Of a DNA stretch of 64,000 nucleotides, positions 27,311 through 34,162 are shown one piece after another. The stretch lies in assembly GCA_021199655.1 (NCBI GenBank), contig JAJQHQ010000095.1, positions 1-64,000 on the forward strand. The letters are read 5' to 3'. Numbering within the stretch: the first letter of the stretch is position 1; each line of letters opens with the position of its first letter. Origin of the DNA: Lachnospiraceae bacterium (lineage in GTDB: Bacteria; Bacillota; Clostridia; Lachnospirales; Lachnospiraceae). The notes beneath the pieces were generated by a model, which saw only the letters and a list, made by a program, of their open reading frames with translations, was not told where the DNA came from and ran no database searches. Both the position numbers and the translations under genes were made by a program.

Positions 27311-27901
27311 ATGCAAAGCTCAATTAGCAGAGAGGAAGCGTTTGCGCTTTTAAAACAATATAATAAAGAGCCTTTCCACATTCAGCACGCTCTGACGGTG
27401 GAAGGAACGATGCGCTGGTATGCGCGTGAACTCGGCTATTCAAGTGATGAAGAATATTGGGGAATCGTCGGACTGCTGCATGATATTGATTTTGAACTGT
27501 ACCCGGAACAGCACTGCAAAAAAGCACCGGAGTTGCTGCGAGAGGGCGGTGTAAATGAGGAAATCATTTATTCGGTCTGCAGTCATGGCTATGGGATCTG
27601 CTGTGATCTGGAGCCGAAGCATGAGATGGAAAAGGTACTTTTTGCGGCGGATGAGCTGACCGGACTGATCGGTGCGGCAGCGAAAATGCGCCCCTCTAAG
27701 AGCGTGATGGATATGGAGGTTTCCAGCCTGAAGAAAAAATTCAAAGATAAAAAGTTTGCGGCAGGGTGTTCGAGAGATGTAATCCGCAGCGGGGCGGATC
27801 GGCTGGGCTGGACTCTGGAAGAACTGATGGAGAAGACGATTCTCGCGATGCGTTCCTGTGAGGCAGAGATTAACGAGTATATGAGTACATATCAGGCCTG
27901 A
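27311..27901 (+). CDS. HD-domain hydrolase
   Basis: 196 residues. The HD fold is shown by FHIQHALTVEG (first metal-ligand His), LLHDIDFE (the HD pair near residue 57), SVCSHGYG (second His region) and LFAADELTGL (distal Asp). This is the HDIG/COG2316-type family of predicted phosphohydrolases; substrate unknown. The start is preceded by AAAGGAGATTATC. No operon partner is evident: a terminator precedes it and 146 bases separate it from the amidase gene. Confidence 0.83.
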   Translation: MQSSISREEAFALLKQYNKEPFHIQHALTVEGTMRWYARELGYSSDEEYWGIVGLLHDIDFELYPEQHCKKAPELLREGGVNEEIIYSVCSHGYGICCDLEPKHEMEKVLFAADELTGLIGAAAKMRPSKSVMDMEVSSLKKKFKDKKFAAGCSRDVIRSGADRLGWTLEELMEKTILAMRSCEAEINEYMSTYQA

Positions 27902-28047
27902 ATGGGAACGGATTGATACGATTAGAATAAAACGATTAACAGGTTGTGATTTGGGCTGAAAGGATTTTCACAGCCTGCAGTTGAAAATTACAGGGCTCAG
28001 GCGAGCAACAGCTCTGCGGATAATAAATTCAGAAAGGCAGGCACGAT

Positions 28048-28965
28048 ATGAAGAAGAAAACAAACAGGCGCGATCTGCCAATGACCGGAATCCTGACGGC
28101 TGCGGTGGTCGTACTGCTGCTGGTTCTCGCACTTCTGGTGACCGGTTATCGCAGAATATATGACAGAGGACAGACTGCTGCTGCAACATCTGAAGAACAG
28201 ACGAATGCTGAGGAACAGACGGATTCCTCAGGACAGACTGAAACTGAAACCGTGATTGTTCTGGGTGATGACGATGCGGAAACAGAAACCGAATCCGAAA
28301 CGGAAACCGAACCGGAGACGAACGGATATACAGTCGCAATCGATCCGGGCCATCAGGGAAGCTGGGTCGATATGACTGACACAGAGCCGATTGGTCCGGG
28401 TTCCTCAGAAATGAAAGCGAAATCTACCACCGGTACGCAGGGAAGCTATACCGGCATTCCGGAGTACGAACTGAATCTTGAGATTTCCCTGCTGTTGCGC
28501 ACAGAACTTGAGGAGCGCGGATATGAGGTAATCCTGACGCGAGAGGACAATGATACCGCGATCAGCAACGCCGAAAGAGCCACACTGGCTTATGAGGAGG
28601 GCGGCGATATCTATGTGCGCATCCACGCGAACGGTTCAGAAAACTCCAGTGCAAATGGCGCGCTGGGCATGGTGCCGTCTCCGTCTAATCCATACGTGGG
28701 AGACTTGTCGGAGGAGTCTTATCGTCTCGCGGAATGCATTCTGGAGTCGTACTGCAGCACGGCCGGATTTGAATCTCTAGGTGTTCAGTATTATGATAAT
28801 ATGACCGGCATCAACTGGAGCAAGATTCCGGTGATGATCCTGGAGATGGGGTTTATGACGAATGAGTCCGATGACCTGCGCATGGCGGATCCGGATGTGC
28901 AGGAACTGATGGTACAGGGAATCGCAGACGGGATTGATGCGTATTTTGGGGAGATGGAAAGCTGA
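28048..28965 (+). CDS. N-acetylmuramoyl-L-alanine amidase (Amidase_3)
   Basis: 305 residues. A membrane anchor lies at about 13-35 (LTAAVVVLLLVLALLVTGY), followed by an extracellular Glu/Thr-rich linker (about 45-90). The catalytic domain starts with the zinc ligand in VAIDPGHQGS (about residue 97), continues with EYELNLEISLLLRTELEERG, VRIHANGS, and the catalytic Glu in ILEMGFMTN near residue 275. The enzyme cuts the amide between muramic acid and the peptide stem. It has no SPOR or SH3 cell-wall binding domain, so it acts as a membrane-tethered amidase. Preceded by a weak AGAAAGGC site. Confidence 0.88.
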   Translation: MKKKTNRRDLPMTGILTAAVVVLLLVLALLVTGYRRIYDRGQTAAATSEEQTNAEEQTDSSGQTETETVIVLGDDDAETETESETETEPETNGYTVAIDPGHQGSWVDMTDTEPIGPGSSEMKAKSTTGTQGSYTGIPEYELNLEISLLLRTELEERGYEVILTREDNDTAISNAERATLAYEEGGDIYVRIHANGSENSSANGALGMVPSPSNPYVGDLSEESYRLAECILESYCSTAGFESLGVQYYDNMTGINWSKIPVMILEMGFMTNESDDLRMADPDVQELMVQGIADGIDAYFGEMES

Positions 28966-29031
28966 TTGAGGTTCATTACCGAGCGGTGGAGGAAGAGCGT
29001 GCTCATTTAAAAATTAAGGATAATTTTTTGC

Positions 29032-29060
29032 TTGACATCCTTTTCATTTAGGTTTAATAT
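29032..29060 (+). promoter_or_regulatory. strong sigma-A promoter
   Basis: TTGACA (29032-29037), 17 bases, TAATAT (29055-29060). The expected start is near 29067, only a few bases before a complete terminator hairpin. Confidence 0.75.
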
Positions 29061-29072
29061 CTTTTCAAGGCA

Positions 29073-29108
29073 ACGGAGTCTGAGTTTATTCAGGCTCCGT
29101 ATTTTTTT
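29073..29108 (+). terminator. promoter-proximal terminator / attenuator
   Basis: ACGGAGTCTGA (29073-29083) pairs with TCAGGCTCCGT (29090-29100) with one mismatch, followed by ATTTTTTTG. It lies between the promoter and the ABC ATPase gene (start 29139), so full-length mRNA requires read-through or another start. Confidence 0.8.
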
Positions 29109-29138
29109 GTATTTTAAGTACCGCGAAGGAGAATTTTT

Positions 29139-29864
29139 ATGATCAAACTGGAAAATGTCAATAAATATTTCGGCGACCTGCATGTTTTAAAGGATGTCAA
29201 TCTGGAGGTGCAGGAAGGCGAGAAGCTGGTCATCATAGGACCTTCCGGTTCCGGCAAATCTACAACGGTCCGGTGCATGAATTTTCTGGAGACGCCGACA
29301 AGCGGTCACGTGTACATAGACGGGCAGGAGCTGACCACGAGAAATAAAACGAAAGTGGTGCGGGATTCCATGTCGATGGTATTTCAGCAGTTCAATCTGT
29401 ACCCGCACATGACTGTGATGAAGAATCTGACCCTGGCCCCGATGAAGCTTCACCATAAGAGTAAGGAAGAAGCGGAAAAGCTGGCGTATCATTATCTGGA
29501 TGTGGTAGGACTGACAGATAAGGCTCATGTGTATCCAACGACGCTTTCCGGCGGGCAGCAGCAGCGTATCGCGATCGCGCGGGCACTTTGTGCAGAGACA
29601 AAGATCATTCTCTTTGATGAACCGACCTCGGCGCTGGATCCGGAGACGATCCAGGAAGTGCTTGATGTCATGATCAAACTGGCGCATGAGAAAATTACGA
29701 TGGTAGTTGTGACGCATGAGATGGGATTTGCCAGAGAGGTGGCGGACCGCGTGGTATTCATGGCGGACGGACAGATTCTGGAGGAAGGGACGCCGGATCA
29801 TTTCTTTGAGCATCCCGAAAATGAGAGACTGAAGCAGTTCCTTGGAAAGATTATCCGTAAATAG
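29139..29864 (+). CDS. polar amino-acid ABC transporter ATPase (GlnQ/HisP type)
   Basis: 241 residues, a single ABC cassette: Walker [11 protein letters not shown] (about residue 33), Q-loop [12 protein letters not shown], signature [15 protein letters not shown], Walker [15 protein letters not shown] and switch [10 protein letters not shown]. These match the PAAT family, which drives uptake of glutamine, cystine, arginine or similar amino acids. It is followed by the solute-binding protein and two permeases. CGAAGGAG precedes the start. Confidence 0.93.
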   Translation: MIKLENVNKYFGDLHVLKDVNLEVQEGEKLVIIGPSGSGKSTTVRCMNFLETPTSGHVYIDGQELTTRNKTKVVRDSMSMVFQQFNLYPHMTVMKNLTLAPMKLHHKSKEEAEKLAYHYLDVVGLTDKAHVYPTTLSGGQQQRIAIARALCAETKIILFDEPTSALDPETIQEVLDVMIKLAHEKITMVVVTHEMGFAREVADRVVFMADGQILEEGTPDHFFEHPENERLKQFLGKIIRK

Positions 29865-30044
29865 AAAGCAGCTTCCAATTTCCTTTGAATGATACGGATG
29901 CTTATGAAAGAAAAATTTATAACGGTTTTCAGTACTGCTGCTGGTTGAAACTTTCAGCGCGGTCTTGGAAATAGGATTTGTCATGAGAGTCATTTGATTT
30001 TTTTGACAGACGCTCCGTGAGGCAGCGGGTAACTGTTGATTCTT

Positions 30045-30071
30045 GTAACTGTGAGAATAGAAAACAGTTGC
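30045..30071 (+). repeat. 27-bp palindromic repeat (copy 2)
   Basis: GTAACTGTGA at the left and ACAGTTGC at the right, spaced as in copies 17759 and 34111. It lies in the leader between the ATPase and solute-binding protein genes. Confidence 0.65.
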
Positions 30072-30101
30072 AGACTTTTATCAGTGTAGGAGGAACACAT
30101 T

Positions 30102-30980
30102 ATGAAGAAAAGAAAACTGATGGCGCTTGGACTTGCGTGCACAATGGCACTGTCGCTCTGCGGCACGGTTGCGTTCGCTGAGGAAGAGACTGAGACAGAA
30201 GCAGCTGAGACTGAGGCGGAACTGGTTATTACAGAGGATGTACAGGAGATCATCGACAGAGGCGTTCTTCGTGTAGGCGTAAAGAATGCGGTGGAAGGCT
30301 TCGGCTATCAGGATACGCTGACCGGCGAGTATTCCGGCATGGAGATTGACATTGCCAATCTGATCGCCGAAGAGCTTGGTGTAGAGACAGAGTTCACGAC
30401 CGTTACGGCCGCGACCAGAACGGAGCTGCTGGATTCCGGCGATATCGACTGTGTGATCGCGACCTTTACGATCACGGATGAGAGAAGAGAAAGCTGGGAT
30501 TTCTCCACTCCGTATTATACCGACCATGTAACGGTTCTGGTTAAGGATTCCAGTGAGATCACGACGCTGGAAGGTCTGGTTGACAAGACGGTAGGCGTTT
30601 CGTCCGGTTCTACGTCCGCGAGATCCCTTGTTGAGGCGATGATCGAGGCGGAAGTGATCAGCGGAGATGATTATGATTCCGAGACTTTTGATCCTGCACT
30701 CTGGACCGATGGCGTTTCTTTCCGTCAGTATGACGACTATCCTGCAATCTCTACCGCTCTTGAGTCGGACGAAGTGGATGCGTTCTGTGTAGATAAGTCC
30801 ATCCTTGCGATCTACAAGACGGAAGGCCGTTCCTACATCGACGCAGAGTTTGCTCCGCAGGAGTACGGCGTTGCGACGACGAAGGACTCCGGATTCTCCG
30901 CATATGTGGATACGCTGATTAACCGCTGGCTGGAAGACGGTACGATCGACGGCTTTATCGAGGAGTATGCGCTCGATTAA
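30102..30980 (+). CDS. amino-acid ABC transporter substrate-binding protein
   Basis: 292 residues, SBP_bac_3 fold. Residues 1-28 are a signal peptide (LMALGLACTMALSLCGTVAFA) with probable cleavage after AFA; the Cys is not in a proper lipobox, so anchoring is unclear. A short acidic ETETEAAETEAE linker follows, then RGVLRVGVKNAVEGFGYQD, GMEIDIANLIAEELG, and DCVIATFTITDERRESWDFS, the ligand-binding landmarks of the glutamine/cystine-type receptors. An AGGAGG site precedes the start. Confidence 0.9.
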   Translation: MKKRKLMALGLACTMALSLCGTVAFAEEETETEAAETEAELVITEDVQEIIDRGVLRVGVKNAVEGFGYQDTLTGEYSGMEIDIANLIAEELGVETEFTTVTAATRTELLDSGDIDCVIATFTITDERRESWDFSTPYYTDHVTVLVKDSSEITTLEGLVDKTVGVSSGSTSARSLVEAMIEAEVISGDDYDSETFDPALWTDGVSFRQYDDYPAISTALESDEVDAFCVDKSILAIYKTEGRSYIDAEFAPQEYGVATTKDSGFSAYVDTLINRWLEDGTIDGFIEEYALD

Positions 30981-30991
30981 TACTGAGCAAA

Positions 30992-31018
30992 TAAACTGTG
31001 AAGATACGAAACAGTTAT
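30992..31018 (+). repeat. 27-bp palindromic repeat (copy 3)
   Basis: AACTGTGAAG and AACAGTTA are shared with copies 17759 and 34111; about 21 of 27 bases match. It sits 11 bases after the binding-protein stop and just ahead of a terminator hairpin. Confidence 0.65.
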
Positions 31019-31024
31019 GAGTAA

Positions 31025-31063
31025 GGACGGGCTTTTAAGAAGCTTTGAAGCCCGTCCTGTATT
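31025..31063 (+). terminator. intra-operon terminator between binding protein and permeases
   Basis: GGACGGGCTT (31025-31034) and AAGCCCGTCC (31048-31057) form a perfect 10-bp stem, then TGTATTTTT. It probably reduces permease expression relative to the binding protein. Confidence 0.78.
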
Positions 31064-31083
31064 TTTCAAACGGGAGGATCAGA

Positions 31084-31818
31084 ATGTCAGGTATTTTTTC
31101 TGCGGCCGCCTGGCAAAAGGTATGGACATACCGGGCGACATTTTTGCATGGCCTGGGGACGACGGTACAGACAGCGATCATCGCTATACTTCTGGCGATG
31201 GCCATCGGTATCGTGCTCGGCTTATTTGCGACCGGCCACAACCGGGTACTGAAAGCCATTTCGCGTGTCTATGTGGAATTTATACAGAATACGCCGGTGA
31301 TGCTGCAGCTCTGTTTCCTGTATTATGCGCTTGCGTTTTCCGGACACAGCATCGGTATCATTCGTACCGGCATTGTATCGCTGGGTATCTACCACGGCGC
31401 TTACATGGCGGAGGTGATCCGCGCCGGCATTGAGGCGATTCCCAAAGGGCAGTTCGAGGCAGCGCAGTCGCAGGGCTTCAATTACTTTGGCGAGATGTAT
31501 TATATTATCCTTCCGCAAAGCATCAAGATTATTTTGCCGCCGATGGTCAATCAGGTGGTGAATCTGATCAAGAACACTTCCTGTCTTTATATTATCGGAG
31601 GTACAGATCTGATTTCCCTGACCTACAGCTTTGTGACCGGAGCGACGACAGGCGGCGCGTACGGTCCTGCTTATCTGGTGAGCGGCGTATTGTTCTTTAT
31701 CATCTGCTATCCGCTGTCAAAGCTGGCCAGCACCTGGGAGACCAGGCTGAAACAGAGAGATCAGAGAGTGACAGTCGCCGGACATGGCAGCACGGAAAAG
31801 GGGGTGGAAACCGCATGA
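31084..31818 (+). CDS. amino-acid ABC transporter permease (PAAT family)
   Basis: 244 residues from ATG 31084 with GGGAGGATC upstream; a longer frame from 31045 overlaps the terminator stem and is rejected. Typical PAAT permease: membrane segments, then VEFIQNTPVMLQLCFLYYAL, and the ATPase-contact EAA loop EAIPKGQFEAAQSQGFNYFG. The stop overlaps the next start (ATGA at 31815). Confidence 0.9.
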   Translation: MSGIFSAAAWQKVWTYRATFLHGLGTTVQTAIIAILLAMAIGIVLGLFATGHNRVLKAISRVYVEFIQNTPVMLQLCFLYYALAFSGHSIGIIRTGIVSLGIYHGAYMAEVIRAGIEAIPKGQFEAAQSQGFNYFGEMYYIILPQSIKIILPPMVNQVVNLIKNTSCLYIIGGTDLISLTYSFVTGATTGGAYGPAYLVSGVLFFIICYPLSKLASTWETRLKQRDQRVTVAGHGSTEKGVETA

Positions 31819-32597
31819 GCAATTTACAGGCAAGCCTTTCGATGCTGACAAATATCGCGCTTCTGCAGTACCTGATGAAAGGAGTACTGTTTACTCTTAT
31901 CATATCTGTGGTCGCGGTCGGCTTTGGCATTCTGATCGGTTCTGTTCTTGCATTGGTCCGCAATTACTGCAATTCCGGGAAAAATAAGATTTTCCGGTTT
32001 TTGGCCACCTTTTATATTGAAGTGTTCCGCAACACACCTTTGCTGCTGTGGATCTTCATCTGTCTGGTATTCTGTCCGACACCGGGTTTTCTGAACCGTA
32101 AGATGTTCGGCCTGAATTCCGCTGCGGATGTGAAGCTTCTTTTTAAGGGAGCGGTTGCACTGGTTCTGTTCACTTCTTCCGTTATTGCGGAAATTGTACG
32201 CGGAGGCTTAAATTCCGTTGCGCAGGGACAGTTTGAGGCAGGACATTCACAGGGATTCAATACCGTGCAGATCATGATCTACATCATTCTTCCGCAGGCT
32301 TACAGGAATATCATTCCGACGCTGCTTTCGCAGGTGATCACGACCATCAAGGATTCGTCTTATCTGGCGAACGTAGCCGTTATTGAACTGATGGCGCGCA
32401 CCAAGCAGATCATGAGCTCGGCAAACCGTTATAACGGCACTGGAGTGATCAATGTATCCGATGTATTTGTTTTGTTTGGCTTTGCCTGTGTGATTTATTT
32501 CGTGATCAATTTTACATTGTCCTGCGTGGTCCGTCATATGCAGAAGCGTATGAAACAGGGCGCAAAGCGTCCGGCAGATGTGGTGACAGCGGAGTAA
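31815..32597 (+). CDS. amino-acid ABC transporter permease (PAAT family)
   Basis: 260 residues. It has YIEVFRNTPLLLWIFICLVF and the EAA loop NSVAQGQFEAGHSQGFN, paralogous to the preceding permease, so the two probably form a heterodimer. Translationally coupled to it through ATGA. Together with the genes at 29139 and 30102 this completes an importer. Confidence 0.9.
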   Translation: MSNLQASLSMLTNIALLQYLMKGVLFTLIISVVAVGFGILIGSVLALVRNYCNSGKNKIFRFLATFYIEVFRNTPLLLWIFICLVFCPTPGFLNRKMFGLNSAADVKLLFKGAVALVLFTSSVIAEIVRGGLNSVAQGQFEAGHSQGFNTVQIMIYIILPQAYRNIIPTLLSQVITTIKDSSYLANVAVIELMARTKQIMSSANRYNGTGVINVSDVFVLFGFACVIYFVINFTLSCVVRHMQKRMKQGAKRPADVVTAE

Positions 32598-32699
32598 TTC
32601 CAAAGTTGAATACGAATTGTGATATGAATGGACCGTACGCGAAGCCACAGACGAATACGGATCGACAAGACAGGATGCTGGAAACTACAGGAGGTAGCA

Positions 32700-33293
32700 A
32701 TGGATCATTATGTGATTACGATTTCAAGAGAATTTGCTTCGCTGGGGCGAACGGTAGCGCAACGGCTGTCCGAAAAACTGGGTGTGGAATTCTGGGACAG
32801 GGATATCGTGGAGGCGGCCGCAAAACGCACCGGCCATTCCGTTTCCCTGATCAGTGATGAGGAGGAAACGGCGAAAAGCTCATTTTTTCTTCGCAAAAAA
32901 GACAGGATGAGCCTGACAACCTATAATATCAATGATGAGATTTTTGAGACGGAAAAAAATATCATTCTGGATGCCGCTTCCAAAGGTTCATGCATCATCG
33001 TGGGACGCTGTGCGGATTATATTCTGCGGGATTTTCCGCGTCACTTAAGTGTATATATCTACGCACCGTATGAGGCAAGACTGAAGAACTGTGTAGAGAC
33101 GCTGATGATGGATGAGAAGACGGCCCGCCACATGATCCGGGAGGTCGATATGGCCCGCACCTATTATCAGAGAAAGTATTGTCCTGAAGTGCGTTCTCCG
33201 CGGGACTGCAGCGCGCTGATGATTGACAGCTCGAGGTTTGGCGTAGAGGGAACGGCGGAAGTGATCGTGCAGGCATTAAATGCGCTGCCGTGA
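32700..33293 (+). CDS. cytidylate kinase-like protein
   Basis: 197 residues from ATG 32700 with AGGAGG upstream (an in-frame ATG at 32628 lacks one). The opening YVITISREFASLGRTVAQRL replaces the classical P-loop in the way typical of the AAK-like Cytidylate_kin2 family (COG1102-like), followed by WDRDIVEAAAKRTG. CIIVGRCADYILRDFP is another landmark. Members are predicted nucleoside monophosphate kinases, with the physiological substrate mostly untested. Confidence 0.85.
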   Translation: MDHYVITISREFASLGRTVAQRLSEKLGVEFWDRDIVEAAAKRTGHSVSLISDEEETAKSSFFLRKKDRMSLTTYNINDEIFETEKNIILDAASKGSCIIVGRCADYILRDFPRHLSVYIYAPYEARLKNCVETLMMDEKTARHMIREVDMARTYYQRKYCPEVRSPRDCSALMIDSSRFGVEGTAEVIVQALNALP

Positions 33294-33306
33294 TCTTCAA
33301 AATTAT

Positions 33307-33335
33307 TTGCAAATTACCTGTGGTTATGGTATGAT
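33307..33335 (+). promoter_or_regulatory. promoter for leader / loaP region
   Basis: TTGCAA (33307-33312), 17 bases, TATGAT (33330-33335). Predicted start near 33342. Confidence 0.6.
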
Positions 33336-33353
33336 TCCTTCAATTATCGGAGG

Positions 33354-33432
33354 AACAGGCCATGAAAAGAACTGGCAGTAGCAGACAGCAGATGAATGAA
33401 TGCAGGCTATTCGCAGGAATGGCCTGTTTTTT
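33354..33432 (+). terminator. leader terminator whose 5' arm covers a start codon
   Basis: AACAGGCCAT (33354-33363) and ATGGCCTGTT (33419-33428) are exact inverted repeats followed by TTTTTT. The 5' arm includes the ATG at 33362, which has GGAGGAA upstream, so the hairpin would both terminate transcription and hide that start. The ~55-base loop has no obvious motif. Confidence 0.62.
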
Positions 33433-33482
33433 GTGCGCAGAGGCGCATATGGAAGTTTTCCAGCTGGCGCTGGATGCGCCTC

Positions 33483-33515
33483 GCGCGGCGAGTAGGGGAC
33501 AAGTCCCTCTACTCG
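33483..33515 (+). repeat. GC-rich hairpin repeat (copy 2)
   Basis: CGCGCGGCG leads into CGAGTAGGGG, a short loop, and CCCTCTACTCG. Layout and sequence match 27163-27199, but no T-tract follows here. Confidence 0.6.
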
Positions 33516-33580
33516 ATTGTATATATGAGCCTGAAATTGAAAGATGATTTATTCCGTTGCGATGAGGGAGGAGATTACTT

Positions 33581-34091
33581 TTGTGGTATGTAATGCAGGT
33601 TCAGACGGGGTCTGAGGAAAAAATACAGCTTCAATGTCAGAAACTGATTTCAACGGATGTACTTCAGAAATGTTTTATACCATATTATAAGGAACAGAGA
33701 AAGCTTCACGGCGAATGGTTCCTTTTGAAAAAAGTTTTATTTCCGGGCTATGTTTTTATGATCACGGACGGACCGGAGGAACTCTGGTATGATCTGAAAA
33801 AAGGTACAGGGGCTTACAAAGCTTCTGGTGACGGATGGGGAGATGATTCCACTCTCCGATGAGGAAGTGGACTTCCTTCTCCGTTTTGGCGGTGAGGAAC
33901 AGGTGGTTGAGATTTCCAAAGGTGTGTTTGAGGGCTCAAGGGTAAAAGTAATTTCCGGCCCTCTGGTTGGAAAAGAAGGACTGATCAAAAAGATTGATTA
34001 TCACAAGCGGAAGGCGATTCTGGAAGTGGAAATGTTTGGGCGGAAACAGCAGATTCGGCTCGGCCTGGAAGTACAGATGGAAAAAGCCTGA
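33581..34091 (+). pseudogene. loaP: LoaP/NusG-like antiterminator, frameshifted
   Basis: The first frame starts at TTG 33581 (GGGAGGAG upstream) with MWYVMQVQTGSEEKIQLQCQ, the NusG N-terminal domain, through KKVLFPGYVFM. At the A6 run near 33796-33801 the frame is lost; skipping one base continues KVQGLTKLLVTDGEMIPLSD and then the KOW domain (FEGSRVKVISGPLVGKEGLI) to 34091. Reconstructed length is about 169 residues, normal for LoaP. LoaP proteins bind RNA polymerase and suppress termination in long biosynthetic operons. Here the gene lies before the CobC-CbiD fusion. Either a real lesion or a homopolymer sequencing error. Confidence 0.75.
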
Positions 34092-34110
34092 AGCAGATGA
34101 ACTTTCCCTC

Positions 34111-34137
34111 GTAACTGTGAAGGTACTGAACAGTTAC
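34111..34137 (+). repeat. 27-bp palindromic repeat (copy 4)
   Basis: GTAACTGT, 11-base centre, ACAGTTAC. Identical over 27 bases to the reverse complement of 17759-17785. It sits 20 bases after the loaP stop. Confidence 0.82.
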
Positions 34138-34162
34138 TTTCGCAGCAGAAATGGAGAACGGT

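Noticed and set aside
33362-33547. 61-codon frame in the loaP leader as a real gene
   Set aside because: Its start lies in a terminator arm and the encoded sequence crosses a dispersed hairpin, so a conserved protein is unlikely; kept only as a possible leader peptide.
33796-33801. Programmed -1 frameshift at A6 in loaP
   Set aside because: The correct continuation needs a +1 (or -2) shift, so the classical A-AAA-AAG -1 mechanism does not restore the frame.
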